Shown piece after piece: positions 42,600 to 54,089 of a stretch of 64,000 nt of DNA (position 1 is its first letter; every line of letters starts with the position of its first letter). Origin of the DNA: Prorocentrum cordatum. Its lineage: Eukaryota > Sar > Dinophyceae > Prorocentrales > Prorocentraceae. The stretch lies in the NCBI GenBank assembly GCA_963575745.1, contig CAUYUJ010000892.1, forward strand, positions 297,766 to 361,765. The letters run 5' to 3'. The translations under genes and the position numbers were made by a program. A model generated the notes under the pieces. It saw nothing but the letters and a program-made list of their open reading frames with translations, searched no databases and had not been told where the DNA came from.

Positions 42600-43760
42600 C
42601 CTACTTGTTTTCACCCTGAATTTTCGTTGGCGGGCTCCCCCAAAAAAGCAGGTCCCCCCCTGACGTTCCCCCCCTGACGTGTCCCCAAGACTCCCGGAGA
42701 ACCTCACGGGGCCAGAGAGGGCCCTTGGTGGCTCCGAAGCGGCGCGAGAAGCTGGGGACACCTTGGGCAAGGACCACTTCTAGCAACCCCCGAGTTTCAG
42801 TGGCGCGCCGAGGGGGTAAGCGTGAAGGGGGCAAGTCTTCTAAAGAAGGCGGCGGGCTTCTCAGAAGCCCTCTGGTTCTCTGGGAGGCCCTGTGTGGCGT
42901 CGGAAAAGGCGACGGAAGCTTCTCAACACCAAAGGCCCCCTGAACTTTATCCGAAAGGCCCGCCCCCAATGCCTTCCCAGACATGCGATATAGTTGTCCC
43001 AACCATCCTCTGGTGTTGGGTCCTCGTTTTGAAAAGACAGCGCCCCACCTCCACTCCTCCCGCTGCCACCCATCCCTCCTCCCATCCTTGCATCTGCCCT
43101 CCACATGTCCGTCTTGTCCGTGCCCCATAGGGAGCTCCACAAAAGGCCCCAGAGGCGGCGTTCGCATGCGTACCCCGACTCATTTCGGCGCACCCCTCAC
43201 CCTTGTCGTTGCCCCAGAAGAGAGCTCCACCGAAGGCCCCAGTGGCAATCTCGGCACACCCCACACACGTTTCGTGGCCCAGTGGGGAGCTCCACAGAAG
43301 ATGATGCTCACAAATGCGTCACTCTCAACAGCATCTGGTTGGGCCCTTCGCCAGGCTAGTCATCTTCCAATGCGGGGCCTCTTTCCCTGGGGCCCATTGT
43401 CCCTTCTACAGGCCGTCTCCTGACAGCCCCGGGCCCCCACGGCAGCCCCCAGAGGCCGAACACGGCCGGAGACCTCCCGTCCTGATTTTTGGCGGCGAGC
43501 CCGGGGGGGAAGCGAGAGGGGGCAGACACTATTCGAGTAGGGGATCCACTACAGAATTGATATACCCCAAATTTGACTTTCTCGTCGAAACCATGGGAAA
43601 TACGTAGAGCAATCAGTAGATCTACGGAGCATTCTACGTATGTTTCATAGAGTCGACGGGGACTCAATGAGGAGGCAAATCGATTATGCAGTCAATCCCC
43701 TTTTCGGACTCTTGGGCACGATTTCATGGGGGGCGATAAGTGGGAGGGGAAGAAAGGTGC
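42600..43760. other. Repeat-bearing DNA without a gene
   Basis: No supported gene. GGGAGCTCCAC followed by AAGGCCCCAG recurs at about 43,126, 43,212 and 43,285 with 75-85 bp spacing. Confidence 0.5.
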
Positions 43761-43804
43761 TCTTTTCGACCCTAAAGGCCCCCTTCTGGGCCCGAAAATG
43801 CCTT

Positions 43805-43972
43805 AGAGTTAGGTCGGGCATGTCCCCCTGCAAGCATATTTTGGACGAAAACATAAAAATACGTCCCCTTCGGTCCCCCTGATGCGAAAACATAAAAATC
43901 GTCCCCTGACTATATTTGTCCTATTTTGAAGCATCCCTCCTGTAGAGGGACATGCCCGACCTAAACCTAGAG
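43805..43972. repeat. Inverted-repeat element with GGGCATGTCCC ends
   Basis: TTAGGTCGGGCATGTCCC at about 43,808 is matched by its reverse complement at about 43,948-43,965. Between them CGAAAACATAAAAAT occurs twice, followed by CGTCCCC. No clear target duplication. Confidence 0.7.
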
Positions 43973-44939
43973 GGCCCCTCTTCGGCAGCCACGCTGGCCC
44001 CTCCATGTATCGCCCTCCATGTTCTCGAATCACGAGACGGTGCGGTGAGCGACCGTGCGGTGACCTCGAAATCCCCCAAGACCTCACCGTACGGTCCGTG
44101 ACACCTACGGCACCAAGGGCCTTAGCGTACACCAGGAAATCTGGCGTGGGTTTTTGCATGGTATACGCTACAGCGCCCGATGGGCCGTAGCGCAGCATGG
44201 AGGGCCGTAGGTGAGGTGGTGTCGTTTGGTTTTCGGTCGAGTCAACGCATCACTGCTTCTGAAAGTGTTTTCTGGGAGAGCATTCGGCAGGAGGAACGAA
44301 CACAGGGGAAGAGGGGGTTGGTGATGGGCATGCGCTGGCCAGCACAGCGTACCAGCTCGGCCCTTCAGGACAGGATAGTCTGGGGAAAACGACCAGGAGC
44401 GCCATCCAAAGGCGACCTTGCACACTGTGTTGCCCACCCTGTCACACACAACCGTCAACGCACGGTTGTGGGACATCGGATGCCCCAAAAGCCCGAGACG
44501 TCCTCGGAGAACTACCCGAGTCCCAAAACCGTGCGGTGACCCCGATTCCCCACCGACTCACCACACGGTGTGGTCACCACCTCGTTTGGGGGCCCCCGAC
44601 ATGTACGCGCCCCCAAACACTCTCCAAAGCGGCGGGGCTTCTCGGAAGCCCTTTGGCCTTCCGAGAAGCCGCCCCCGTCTTCGGAGAAGGCCTAGAACAC
44701 TCATCCAAGGCAGGAGGGCCTTCCAAGGAGGCTCGCCCCCATCTGAGCTCCCCTCTGGGCTAGCCGCCGAGATTCTTGTCACGACGCGGAGCGCGCAAGG
44801 GGCGGCTCCGGAGGCGCCGCCAGGGGGACCCTGCGCCAAACCAGGAAATCCGCCAACAGCTTATGCTTATGTTTGCTTGTGTTTGTGTTTGTGGAAGAAA
44901 ATGAGAGAACAGACAAAAATCCCCCAAGAATGTCAAAAA

Positions 44940-45365
44940 TAACCCCAAGATCGTCCCCAGACTATTCCTTGATTATCTGTGAATCTTCCTGTAGAGGAAC
45001 ATGCCCGACTTAATGTTAATGCAGTGTTTCCTTCTTCGAGGCAGGTCCGGGGTTTCCCCTGCGCGCGCCGCCGAACCCCCGCGCCGGCGACTCCAAGGGG
45101 TGTGGCTTGCCACCGGCTCCCTGGGGGGGGGCGGGCGAGGTCCTCGACAGAGCTCTCCGCCGCGCCCCGAGGAGGCCCGACGAGGCCAGGGCTAGCTCGG
45201 GCATGTACTCCCACAGGCGGGTTCTGGAGGAAAAATGAAAAAGTGTCAAGGAATACTCAAAAGTGGTCAAAAACAGTCAACAGATCGTCCCCTGACTATC
45301 TTTTGGCTACTCATGAACATTCCTCGTTCTGTAGAGGAACATGCCCACTTGAGGCCAGGGCCATG
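44940..45365. repeat. Two related repeats ending TGTAGAGGAACATGCCC
   Basis: Segments ending at about 45,009 and 45,346 share GATCGTCCCC-TGACTAT and TGTAGAGGAACATGCCC with the element at 43,805. The second has an inverted partner TCGGGCATGT at 45,197, giving a unit of about 150 bp. GAGGCCAGGGC occurs on either side of it (45,182 and 45,353). Confidence 0.6.
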
Positions 45366-45369
45366 CCTC

Positions 45370-45830
45370 CCAGGCACCATCGGCGCCGATCGCAAACCAC
45401 ACCCCTGCGTAACCGCGCCCTTTGCAGTCGCCGACCACGTCCCCCCCTAGGACACGGGAGGTCTGGGCTGCACTCGCGGCATAGGCGCGTCCCGCCTACG
45501 CGCCGGGCGAGCAGTCGGCCGGCCCCGCAGCGGCACCTGGCGGGGCCAGGACGGGAGGACGAGGCGCGCGGGCTGGAGATTGGCGGCGCGCACAGGGGGG
45601 TAGGGGGTGTTAGAGGGAAAGGCTTCTTAGGAAGGAGGCTGTTTCTCAGAAGGCGCCAGCCTTGCATCTACAGAGAAGGTCTGCGCCTCAGTGCGTTTTC
45701 GCCTGGTTTCGGGCCCTGGGACAATCACAAATCGACACAGCTCGAAAATTGCCGCAGAAAGATGAAGTCCAACGTCGGATCTTGCATTTTGGCTCGCAAC
45801 GTCAGACCTCTGGACCCGGAGAAGGAGCAA
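45370..45830. other. No supported gene
   Basis: GC-rich DNA with only short shadow frames in several phases. Confidence 0.4.
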
Positions 45831-45880
45831 GGAGACGCGACATCACTACCACCACCACCATCACCACCACCACCACCACC

Positions 45881-45889
<9 letters not shown>

Positions 45890-45925
<36 letters not shown>

Positions 45926-46782
45926 CATTTAAGACTGGGGACACTCCGTTCTCACCAGTGCCAGGGTTTTCATAGGAGGCGGGCAATACCCCCACTTTGT
46001 GGGGGGGCCGGTTCAAGCTCTACCAAATTTCCAAACGACTCTTCGCCACCACCCACACCCAGCTTCCCGCCCTATGACGTTCGGACACTTCACTTCGTGG
46101 CCTGCGGACGACCTTGGCTACTACACTGGCGCATGGGTACAGTGACTTGTTGTGGTAACATTTTCTGTAAGCTAGCTTAGTATACGACTTTTCCCCCTGT
46201 TCCAACACTGGACACCTGTACTGGTTTTTCGTGGTAACATTCCGGCGTTCGCGCGCGAAGAAAAAACGAATGTGTCCCATATGGTATTATTTGACAGGGA
46301 TGATGGCCCTGGCATGCGCGCAACCGTTGTTGCAGAAGTTCGAAGCAAAAAGTTGTTCGCAAAGCCCGTTTGACAGAAATGTTGAAAAAGTAGTGGGTTT
46401 CCTAGGAAATCCGCAAGAGCGCGCGGGATGAGATTTTGACAATTTTTTGTTGAAAAACCATTGGTTTTTTGATGTTTTTATGTTAAAATCGCTGCGAACA
46501 CTAAGGTTTTGGAAGGATTTCGTCTTGCGCGCGCGAATGTCCACTTTACCTTATTTTTTGCAAGGGATTCTTGAAATTTGATTATATTAGAACAAGAAAT
46601 GTCATTTTCTATTGTTTTTTGCAAGGGAAAGCGGATTACAACAAAACAACCGGATCCTGTACACACCCTCTTTTCTGAGGCTTCCTCACGAAAATGATGA
46701 AAATGTAGCTGCGGCCTAGGCGGCGCAGGGGGGGCGCGCACCAGGGGGCCCAACAATAATTATTCTTTAGAATAAATAATGT
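45890..46782 (+). repeat. AAC-anchored repeat unit, copy 1
   Basis: An AAC microsatellite, then GGGGACACTCCGTTCTCACC at about 45,938. The body contains GACGTTCGGACACTTCACTT and GAAGAAAAAACGAATGTG, and the unit ends AACAATAATTATTCTTTAG into the next AAC array. This copy has an extra insert near 46,150-46,235. Confidence 0.88.
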
Positions 46783-46935
46783 TCAACAACAACAACAACA
46801 AACAACAACAACAACAACAACAACAACCACAACCACAACAACAACAACCACAACAACAACAACAACAACAACAGCACCAGCACCAGCAGCAGCAGCAGCA
46901 CCAGCAGCAGCAGCAGCAACAACAACAACAACAGC

Positions 46936-46995
<60 letters not shown>

Positions 46996-47917
46996 CACTT
47001 TACCCGAACGCTCAGTGTTCTCACCAGTGCCAGGGTTTTCATGCGACGCCAGCCAATACCCCCACTTTGTGGGGGGGCAGTGCAAGCTCTACCAAATATC
47101 CACACGACTCTTCGCCACCACCCACACCCAGCTTCCCGCCCTATGACGTTCGGACACTTCACTTCGTGGCCTGCGGACGACCGTGGCTACTACACTGGCG
47201 TGGAGTACACACCCACAGAAGTTGTTAAGCCTACGTTCGTACACCCACAGAAGTTGTTAAGCGGGTAGAAATTTTGAAAAGTCGTGCAGGTGTTTTTCGA
47301 GGACCTACGGTGCGATTCGTGTGATTTTATGATGCGCGGTGCTAAAATTCTTAAGAAGCCCAATGGTTTTTGGAGATTTCGGCGTGCGCGCGCGAAGAAA
47401 AAACGAATGTGTCCCGCATGGTATTATTTGACAGGGATGATGGCCCTGGCAGGTGCGCAACCGTTGTCGCAGAAGTTCGAAAAAGTTGCTCGCAAAAGCC
47501 CGTTTGACAGAAATGTTTAAAAAGTGTTGGGTTTCCTACGAATCCGCAAGAGCGCGCGGGATGAGATTTTGACATTTTTTTGTTGAAAAACCATTGGTTT
47601 TTTGATGTTTTTATGTTAAAATCGCTCCGAACACTAAGCTTTTGGAAGGATTTCGTCTTGCGCGCGCGAATGTCCACTTTACCTTATTTTTTGCAAGGGA
47701 TTCTTGAAATTTGATTATATTAGAACAAGAAATGTCATTTTATAGTGTTTTTTGCAAGGGAAAACGGATTACAACAAAACAACCGGATCTTGATCACATC
47801 GAATTACCTGAGGCTTCCTCACGAAAATGATGAAAATGTAGCTGCGGCCTAGGCGGCGCAGGGGGGGCGCGCACCAGGGGGCCCAACAATAATTATTCTT
47901 TAGAATAAATAATGTTC

Positions 47918-47919
<2 letters not shown>
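46783..47919 (+). repeat. AAC-anchored repeat unit, copy 2
   Basis: Same order as copy 1, with the longest AAC array (46,783-46,994, partly AGC and ACC). It has extra CACCCACAGAAGTTGTTAAG direct repeats near 47,210-47,260. It ends with the same ATAATTATTCTTTAGAATAA near-palindrome. Confidence 0.88.
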
Positions 47920-47986
<67 letters not shown>

Positions 47987-48780
47987 TACTAGCACGTGGG
48001 GACACTCCGTTCTCACCAGTGCCAGGGTTTTCATAGGAGGCGGGCAATACCCCCACTTTGTGGGGGGGCCGGTTCAAGCTCTACCAAATTTCCAAACGAC
48101 TCTTCGCCACCACCCACACCCAGCTTCCCGCCCTATGACGTTCGGACACTTCACTTCGTGGCATGCGGACGACCGTGGCTACTATTCAGGGCCCCGCGGC
48201 CGACGACGACGGCGTGCGCGCGCGAAGAAAAAACGAATGTGTCCCGCATGGTATTATTTGACAGGGATGATGGCCCTGGCAGGTGCGCAACCGTTGTTGC
48301 AGAAGTTCGAAAAGTTGCTCGCAAAAGCCCGTTTGACAGAAATGTATAAAAAGTGTTGGGTTTCCTACGAATCCGCAAGAGCGCGCGGGATGAAATGTTG
48401 ACAATTTTTTTTTGGAAAAAAAAACCATTGGTTTTTTGATGTTTTTATGTTAAAATGCTACGATAACTAAGGTTTTGGAAGGATTTCGTCTTGCGCGCGC
48501 GAATGTCCACTTTACCTTTTTTTTACAAGGGATTCTTGAAGTTTGGTTATGTTAGAACAAGAAATGTCCACTTTAGCTTATTTTTTGCAAGGGAAAACGG
48601 GGGACAACAAAACAACCGGATCTGGACCACATCGTTTTGCCTGAGACTTCCTCACGAAAATGATGAAAATGAGGCTGCGGCCTAGGCGCGGCGGGGGGGT
48701 CGTGCACCAGGGGCCCCAACAATAATTATTCTTAAGAAGAAATAATGTTCAACAACAACAACAACAACAACAACACCAGG
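47920..48780 (+). repeat. AAC-anchored repeat unit, copy 3
   Basis: The shortest and most compact copy. A 66-residue frame (AKKKRMCPAWYYLTGMMALA) is conserved across copies with indels, but it may simply reflect repeat identity. Confidence 0.88.
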
Positions 48781-48879
48781 GGGGTCCCCCCGTACTAGTG
48801 TGGCCCCCCTTCTCGCTCGAGACATCATGTACCAGCAGTTCGGGGAGGCGTCGTGGACCTCCCCGCTGGATGTGGCCCC

Positions 48880-49080
48880 CCTGGTGGTGGTGATGATGGT
48901 GGTGGTGGTGGTGGTGGTGGTGGTGGTGTGGTGGTGGTGGTGGTGGTGGCGGTGGTGGTGGTGTGGTGGTGGTGGTGGTGGTGGTGGCGGTGGTGGTGGT
49001 GGTGGTGTGGTGGTGGTGGTGGTTGTGGCGGTGGTGGTGGTGGTGGCGGTGGTGGTGGTGGTGGTGGCGGTGGTGGTGAC
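48880..49080 (+). repeat. GGT microsatellite
   Basis: About 200 bp of GGT with occasional GGC and single-base phase slips. Confidence 0.95.
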
Positions 49081-50221
49081 CCTTCTCCCTCCCGTGGCCG
49101 AGATCCTGGCGTCGCATGGTTTTCCGGCCAATGCTGCCCAATTTCGGGCACCATGACCGTCACAGATCGACCTGGCACGATGAATGCCGCAAGAAGATAC
49201 AGTCGGACCTAGGCCAGAAGAACAGCTTCCAAGAACATGAGACCCTCCGTCGGCCAACCAAGCAGAACATCCAGGGGCACCCTCCCCAGGATTCACGAGA
49301 ACAGCCAGCAACCACGAAGAAAACTACGGCACCCTCCCTGACTACTTACTAGGCCACCCCAACCCAACCCGAAGACCCAAACTTCGGGCTTGGGGGGGAC
49401 AGGTTCCACATGCCGGGCACGCACTCACAGGTTCACTGCTACATTAGATGCAGAACATGTCTGCTACCTCGCGCCACTCGTCTTGGCGAAGCTCGAAACG
49501 CTACAGAAGTCCAAGATCCCAAAGGGTTCACAGGGAGGGTGCGGAGGGCCATGTAAGAACAGCCGCCTGAAAACCCCATTGGCGGCTAAGCAGACAGCCC
49601 ACCATGCGAGCGGCAAGTTTCGGCGGGCACGAAGTGCCTTCAAGGACAAAGCGCGGTTTTCCCGAGAACGAACAAATCCCTCCAAAACTGCGGCTCCGCT
49701 TGTCGAGCTTTAAAGTATCCTGGGGGCCCGCGCCGAAGACCGAAAACTTCGCGCGTTGCCTCCGGCGGACCCCGAACTGACACTGATCGAGGTTGTGCAC
49801 TTGCGCCGTGTGCCGCGCCCTACTGTCGACCGGATCTTCAAACGCAAAAAAGACACTAGCTCGCGCAAGGCACCTCATCATGGGGCGGCCAAGAACGCGG
49901 CGTTCCCTGCGGCGACTCGCTTTCGAGCGTACTCTGCAACATCTGGAATACCCCGCGGGCGCAATGCAAACCGCCCTGGCCGGCGCCCTCTGTCAGCCGC
50001 CGCACCCCAAGACGCACAAGGAGGGCCGAGGGCGGCGGCCGTAACCTATCTGCGGGCGACGGCACTGCGAATACGAGCGATGACTTCGAGTTGAACGAGG
50101 TCTTCGTCGGGACCGCTCTGACTATCAAAACCGAGGCAATCCCGCCATAAAACTGCATGTCCGATCGAATCCGAGCCTGAGAACAGATCTAGCACGCACT
50201 TACGCCGGCGGCCTTGCCGCC
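49081..50221. other. 3' flank of DIRS-like element
   Basis: No secure gene. This may include the downstream end of the - strand element, but I could not define terminal repeats. Confidence 0.3.
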
Positions 50222-51853
50222 TCACAGGGAAATCGCCTCGGCACCTTTTCCGAGCAGCACGTCCTCGAAACGATTTTCGCAGTCTGCCAACGTGTCTCTC
50301 AGCGGGGAGGGCAGGAGTGACCTCGACTGTCCGCGACGGGAAGCCTTCTCGCAACGCTGCATCGAGATGGCGCGCTTCCTCTGGCCCCTCTTCTGGATTT
50401 CCTCTAGCGACCTGCAGTGCCTGGCACCATCTACGCTAGGTCCCGAATGGGCCCGGCGCCGGACACTGGGCTGTTCCACGCTCAGAACCTCCAGCGCTAA
50501 CGCGAACAGATTCAGGAACTGTGGGTAACTGAAATCCCACGCCTTTTCTTCTGGCGCCCCGTTCTTGAGCTCTCGGAAGATGGGCGCGGCGCGCTGAGAC
50601 CAGCCGCTGTCCAGCATGACTCCTGCGACCGCCAGACCAGTCTTGCCGCGCAGCGGCTTGCTGTCTGAAAACAAGGGCAGGGGCCACTGGCGGCGCGCCC
50701 CCGGCGCTGGCGCGATGAACTTTCCGCGCGCCAGAGTGAGCAGATGGCTTGGTCCGAAGTGCCCACGCACCATGCTGAGCAGGAAGACGGCCATCTGAAG
50801 AGCTCCGCGACCCACCATGCGCCGCGCCTGCCCGCGACAGAGGGCCAACGGCCAGGCCCGGCGGCTCCGCCCAGGCGCCAGCTTCCGCCAGCCCCAGCGG
50901 CACCTCCAGGCTCGCGGCGCCTTCGCCTCGCCCTGCTTCGAGCACTCGGGGAACCTGCGCATCAGCCCCGCCATCGCCCGATCGCCTTGGGCCGACTCGC
51001 GGCCGCCCAAGAACAGCGCATTCATGTAATCGACCAGGGCCTCGTCCACCTAGACGGGGGCCCGAAGAGGGCGCGCGGGCTCCGCGTCGCAAAAATCCAG
51101 GAAGGCGTCGAGGTCCAGGCCACACCGCCTCCGCGCTGGGGCAAACACCGAGCGCCGCTCCAGGAAGGTCTGGCCCTCCCTCGCAGCGCTGTCCAGCAGC
51201 GCCTCGGTCCCGTGCGTCCGCCTCCTCTTGGTGGCGCGCCTCTGCAACCCCTTCTCGCGCCGCTCGCCGGCCTGCGCGACCTGCTGCTCGTCGGAGGCGC
51301 CGCTGTCGTCGTCGCTGCCAGGCGCGACCTGGCGCCGCCAGCCCCGGGGGAGCGCCTGGAAGTCCCCGCCCAGCTCGGGAAGACGAGGCGCGGGCGGCAG
51401 CGCGGTCAGGCTCAGCCGGACCTTCCAGTCCCGCGGCCGCCAGGCTGCCGACAGCGTCTTCTGGCGCCGCGGGGCCTGCATGCGCCCGCTTCGCGCTCGC
51501 CGACGCCGGCCGCTGCACCGGCGGCACCTTCGCCCCGGAGCCAGCGGGCGTCGACCGCCCCAGCAGGCGCGGCTGTCTCGCCGAGGGGCCGGGCTGCGGC
51601 AGCGGCCCTGCCCGCGCGAGCGCCCGCCGCCGCGCGCCCGACGGGCGGGGCGCCAGGGCCCCCGGCCCCTCCAAACGGTTGAGCCGACATGGGATACGAG
51701 GACGCGAGACTGCACCCAGGGTACACAAGACGGGCGGGCATTGGCCCGGAAGGCTGACATCCCGACTTGACAAGGCTGGCAGGACAAACTGCGGCTCGCG
51801 TGGTGAGACGCATTCGAAACAGGAGACGTACCAACTATCTGTTCTGAGCTCAT
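50222..51853 (-). pseudogene. DIRS-like tyrosine recombinase, decayed
   Basis: Reading leftwards, one frame runs from 51,853 to 50,222, interrupted by a TAG at about 51,050. Recognisable blocks: DEALVDYMNALFLG, then GDRAMAGLMRRFPE, GHFGPSHLLTLARG, LPLFSDSKPLRGKTG, then AHSGPSVDGARHCRSLEEIQ, KRGQRKRAISMQRCEKASR. This is the order of the tyrosine recombinase of dinoflagellate DIRS-type retroelements, which would integrate the element as a circle. The catalytic Tyr expected in RYEK is Cys (codon at 50,351-50,353). The Arg expected before PSxLL is Gly, and the Arg-His pair reads Ala-His. Together with the stop, this copy should be inactive. Confidence 0.75.
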
Positions 51854-51949
51854 CGACTGGTGATGCGCGAACCCTGGGGGGAAACCTATAAACTAGACTC
51901 CATGGTAGGCACGGTATCGAGAAGCTGTGCACCGAGGGACTCCTTAGCC

Positions 51950-54089
51950 CCTTCCAATCGAAAGCGCGAGACCCATAGTCGGCTGGATTCAGCTCGGACG
52001 GGACCCATCTGACAGGCACTGTCACGTCCCTTGCAAGGCCCAAAAAAAAACCTGGAACCTGCGGATCTGGACACGACAAGCAAATTATGTTGCTCGGCTC
52101 CTGATAAAAGATAACACCACTGACATATTGTCCGACAAAATCAGCCGGCGGCAGGCAGCCCCGAAAACAGACTGGGCGATCCGACGAGCGCCCATCACCA
52201 GCGCCCGGGCCTCCTCGATCTGGATACACCCCTCGAACTTCCAACGCTGCACCTGCTTCGCGCGCCAGCTGCTGCTCGCGAGCCCCGCCGCGGGCACCTC
52301 AGGGTAGCTGGGGTCGGCACCCCAAGCGGCGCCCAGCTCCGCGTCGTCGCCCGCGACCGCCAGCCGCCACTCGCCACTGCCGCCGCGCCAGAAGCCTGCC
52401 GCCATCGGCGCGGCCTCTCGGGCGCCGCGGCGGGCGGCAGGGAGGTGGCCCCCCCCCCCCTCTCTCGGCCTCCAGCAAGTAGGCCACCGCGTCGCGGAAG
52501 CGGGCGCGCCCCTGCGCCCGGCCCACCTCGGCCGCTCCGCGGGGCCAGCGAGTGGTCGCCACCGCCCCGGCCCCCAGGCTGCTGTCGGCGGCCACCGCGA
52601 GCTAGTTCGTTCCACTGCAGCGTCCAATCGCTCTCCAGGAAAACCAGCAGGCCGCGGAATGCCAGAAGCCCCCTGCAGGCCTCGGGCCACAGCGCAGCCG
52701 CACGAAGGCGCACACGGCGTGGAAAACGCCGACGGCGCCGCGCGTCAATAAGCCAGCATGCGCGCAGTGGCCCGCGAGAACCTCCACCGCACAACCAGCG
52801 AGGCGGCGCCTTCGGAGCACGCCGTTCAGCGCCTGCCCGATCAACCAGAAGCGCTGCTCGGCGGCCCTCGTCTTCCAGGACGACCCTGACACCTCGGCGC
52901 CGAGCGTCTCGGCCTCGGCGCTGACAGAGCTGCCGTGCACAGCAGGACCTGCGCGGCAAAGCCCCGGACGAGCTGTCCGACCGCGTTCGAGACGCGGCGC
53001 TCCGAGGTCGAGGCGACGCCGAGGTTGCCCACATGGGCGCAGTGCGAGAAGTGGCCCTCCTGGGCGGTGGGCCCGAACACGGGCGGCCTGCCGCAGCCCG
53101 CCAGGGGGCTCTCGGCCAGCCGCGGGCAGACCCCCTGCACCCTGCACTCGTTGACCCGCTGGGCGGCCCACGAGCTCCAAGTGAAGTCCATCGGGAAGAC
53201 GCCCCAGCACGGGCTAACCAGATCGCGTCGCCCCAGCGGGCGGCCCTCCCAGACCTAGCCCCCAACGCCCCGGGCGAAGGCGGGCACCTCGGGGAGGCAG
53301 AAGTACTCGGAGAGGCTCTCTGGCAGCCGCAGCCCACAGAAGCAGCACTTCGCATCCGCGAGCCCCAGGCGGAGGTCGTAGCCCTGAAGCAGCCCCTGAG
53401 CCCCGGGGCCCTGAGGACCCACGCCCTCAGGAAGCGCGAACTACACCCGACTGAGGCCCTCTGCGCTGAGAAGCGAAACACCAGGGGGCGGCTCGAAGAG
53501 CTCGTGCGCGGGCATTGCGTCCAGGATAACGCGCAGCTTCGCGCCGTCGCCATTCTCCGCGAAGAGAAGGCCCACCTGGCAACGAGGGCGCGTCCACCTC
53601 AGGAAGCCTCGGCGCCACAGGTCCGCCACGAAGTGTCGATGGGTCTCGGCGCTGCGCTTCGGCGCCGGGTCGAAGTACGGCGTCGCAGTCGATGTCGGGC
53701 CCCCAGCGCGCAGCACGCGCTCGGGGTGCTCCTTCAGGAAGCGCCGGGCCCCCGGGAAGGCCACGTCCTCGAACGGCGGGCAGCCCTCCACTGTCTCGAG
53801 CAAGGAGACGAAGCCCTTTCTGAAAGGGTGCGACACAGGTGAGGAATCCCGCCCCATCGTACGGGGTGCGCCCTCGCAGCAGCCGGCGGACGGCTGCGCG
53901 TTCACTGAGAGCATCAGGGCCTGGGCACCGCCGCGAGGCCAACTCGCAGATCCGCTCCAAAACCTCGCCTGCATCGGATCGGGATCGAAGGGCGTCGGCC
54001 CATTCCGATAGCCCGCCGGCCAGTTCAGCGCGCCCACCGCCTCGTTGCCCATCATGAGCGCCAGCCGCTCGCGTCGCCAAAGAGCTCAT
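51950..54089 (-). pseudogene. DIRS-like reverse transcriptase and RNase H, decayed
   Basis: From 54,055 leftwards: GNEAVGALNWPAGYRNG, KGFVSLLETVEGCPPFEDVA, then AKLRVILDAMPAHELFEPPP (53,486-53,540), an RT finger region. After stops and frame changes come MDFTWSSWAAQRVNEC (about 53,145-53,191) and HVGNLGVAS (about 53,020), where a catalytic Asp would be expected in place of Gly. RNase H follows: EARALVMGARRIAQ (about 52,190) and RWVPSELNPADYGSR (51,971-52,018). Stops near 53,441 and a frame change near 52,925 show loss of function. Confidence 0.7.

Noticed and set aside
45990-46030. GGTTCAAGCTC as a tRNA T-loop or pol III box B
   Set aside because: No matching box A or cloverleaf could be found upstream, so no tRNA or SINE call was made.
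46779-47228. Poly-Gln frame that could suggest a transcription factor
   Set aside because: It is the AAC/AGC microsatellite; no conserved domain adjoins it.
52195-53553. A 452-codon - strand frame across the RT region
   Set aside because: It is Ser/Arg/Ala-rich shadow sequence; the RT and RNase H motifs lie in other phases.
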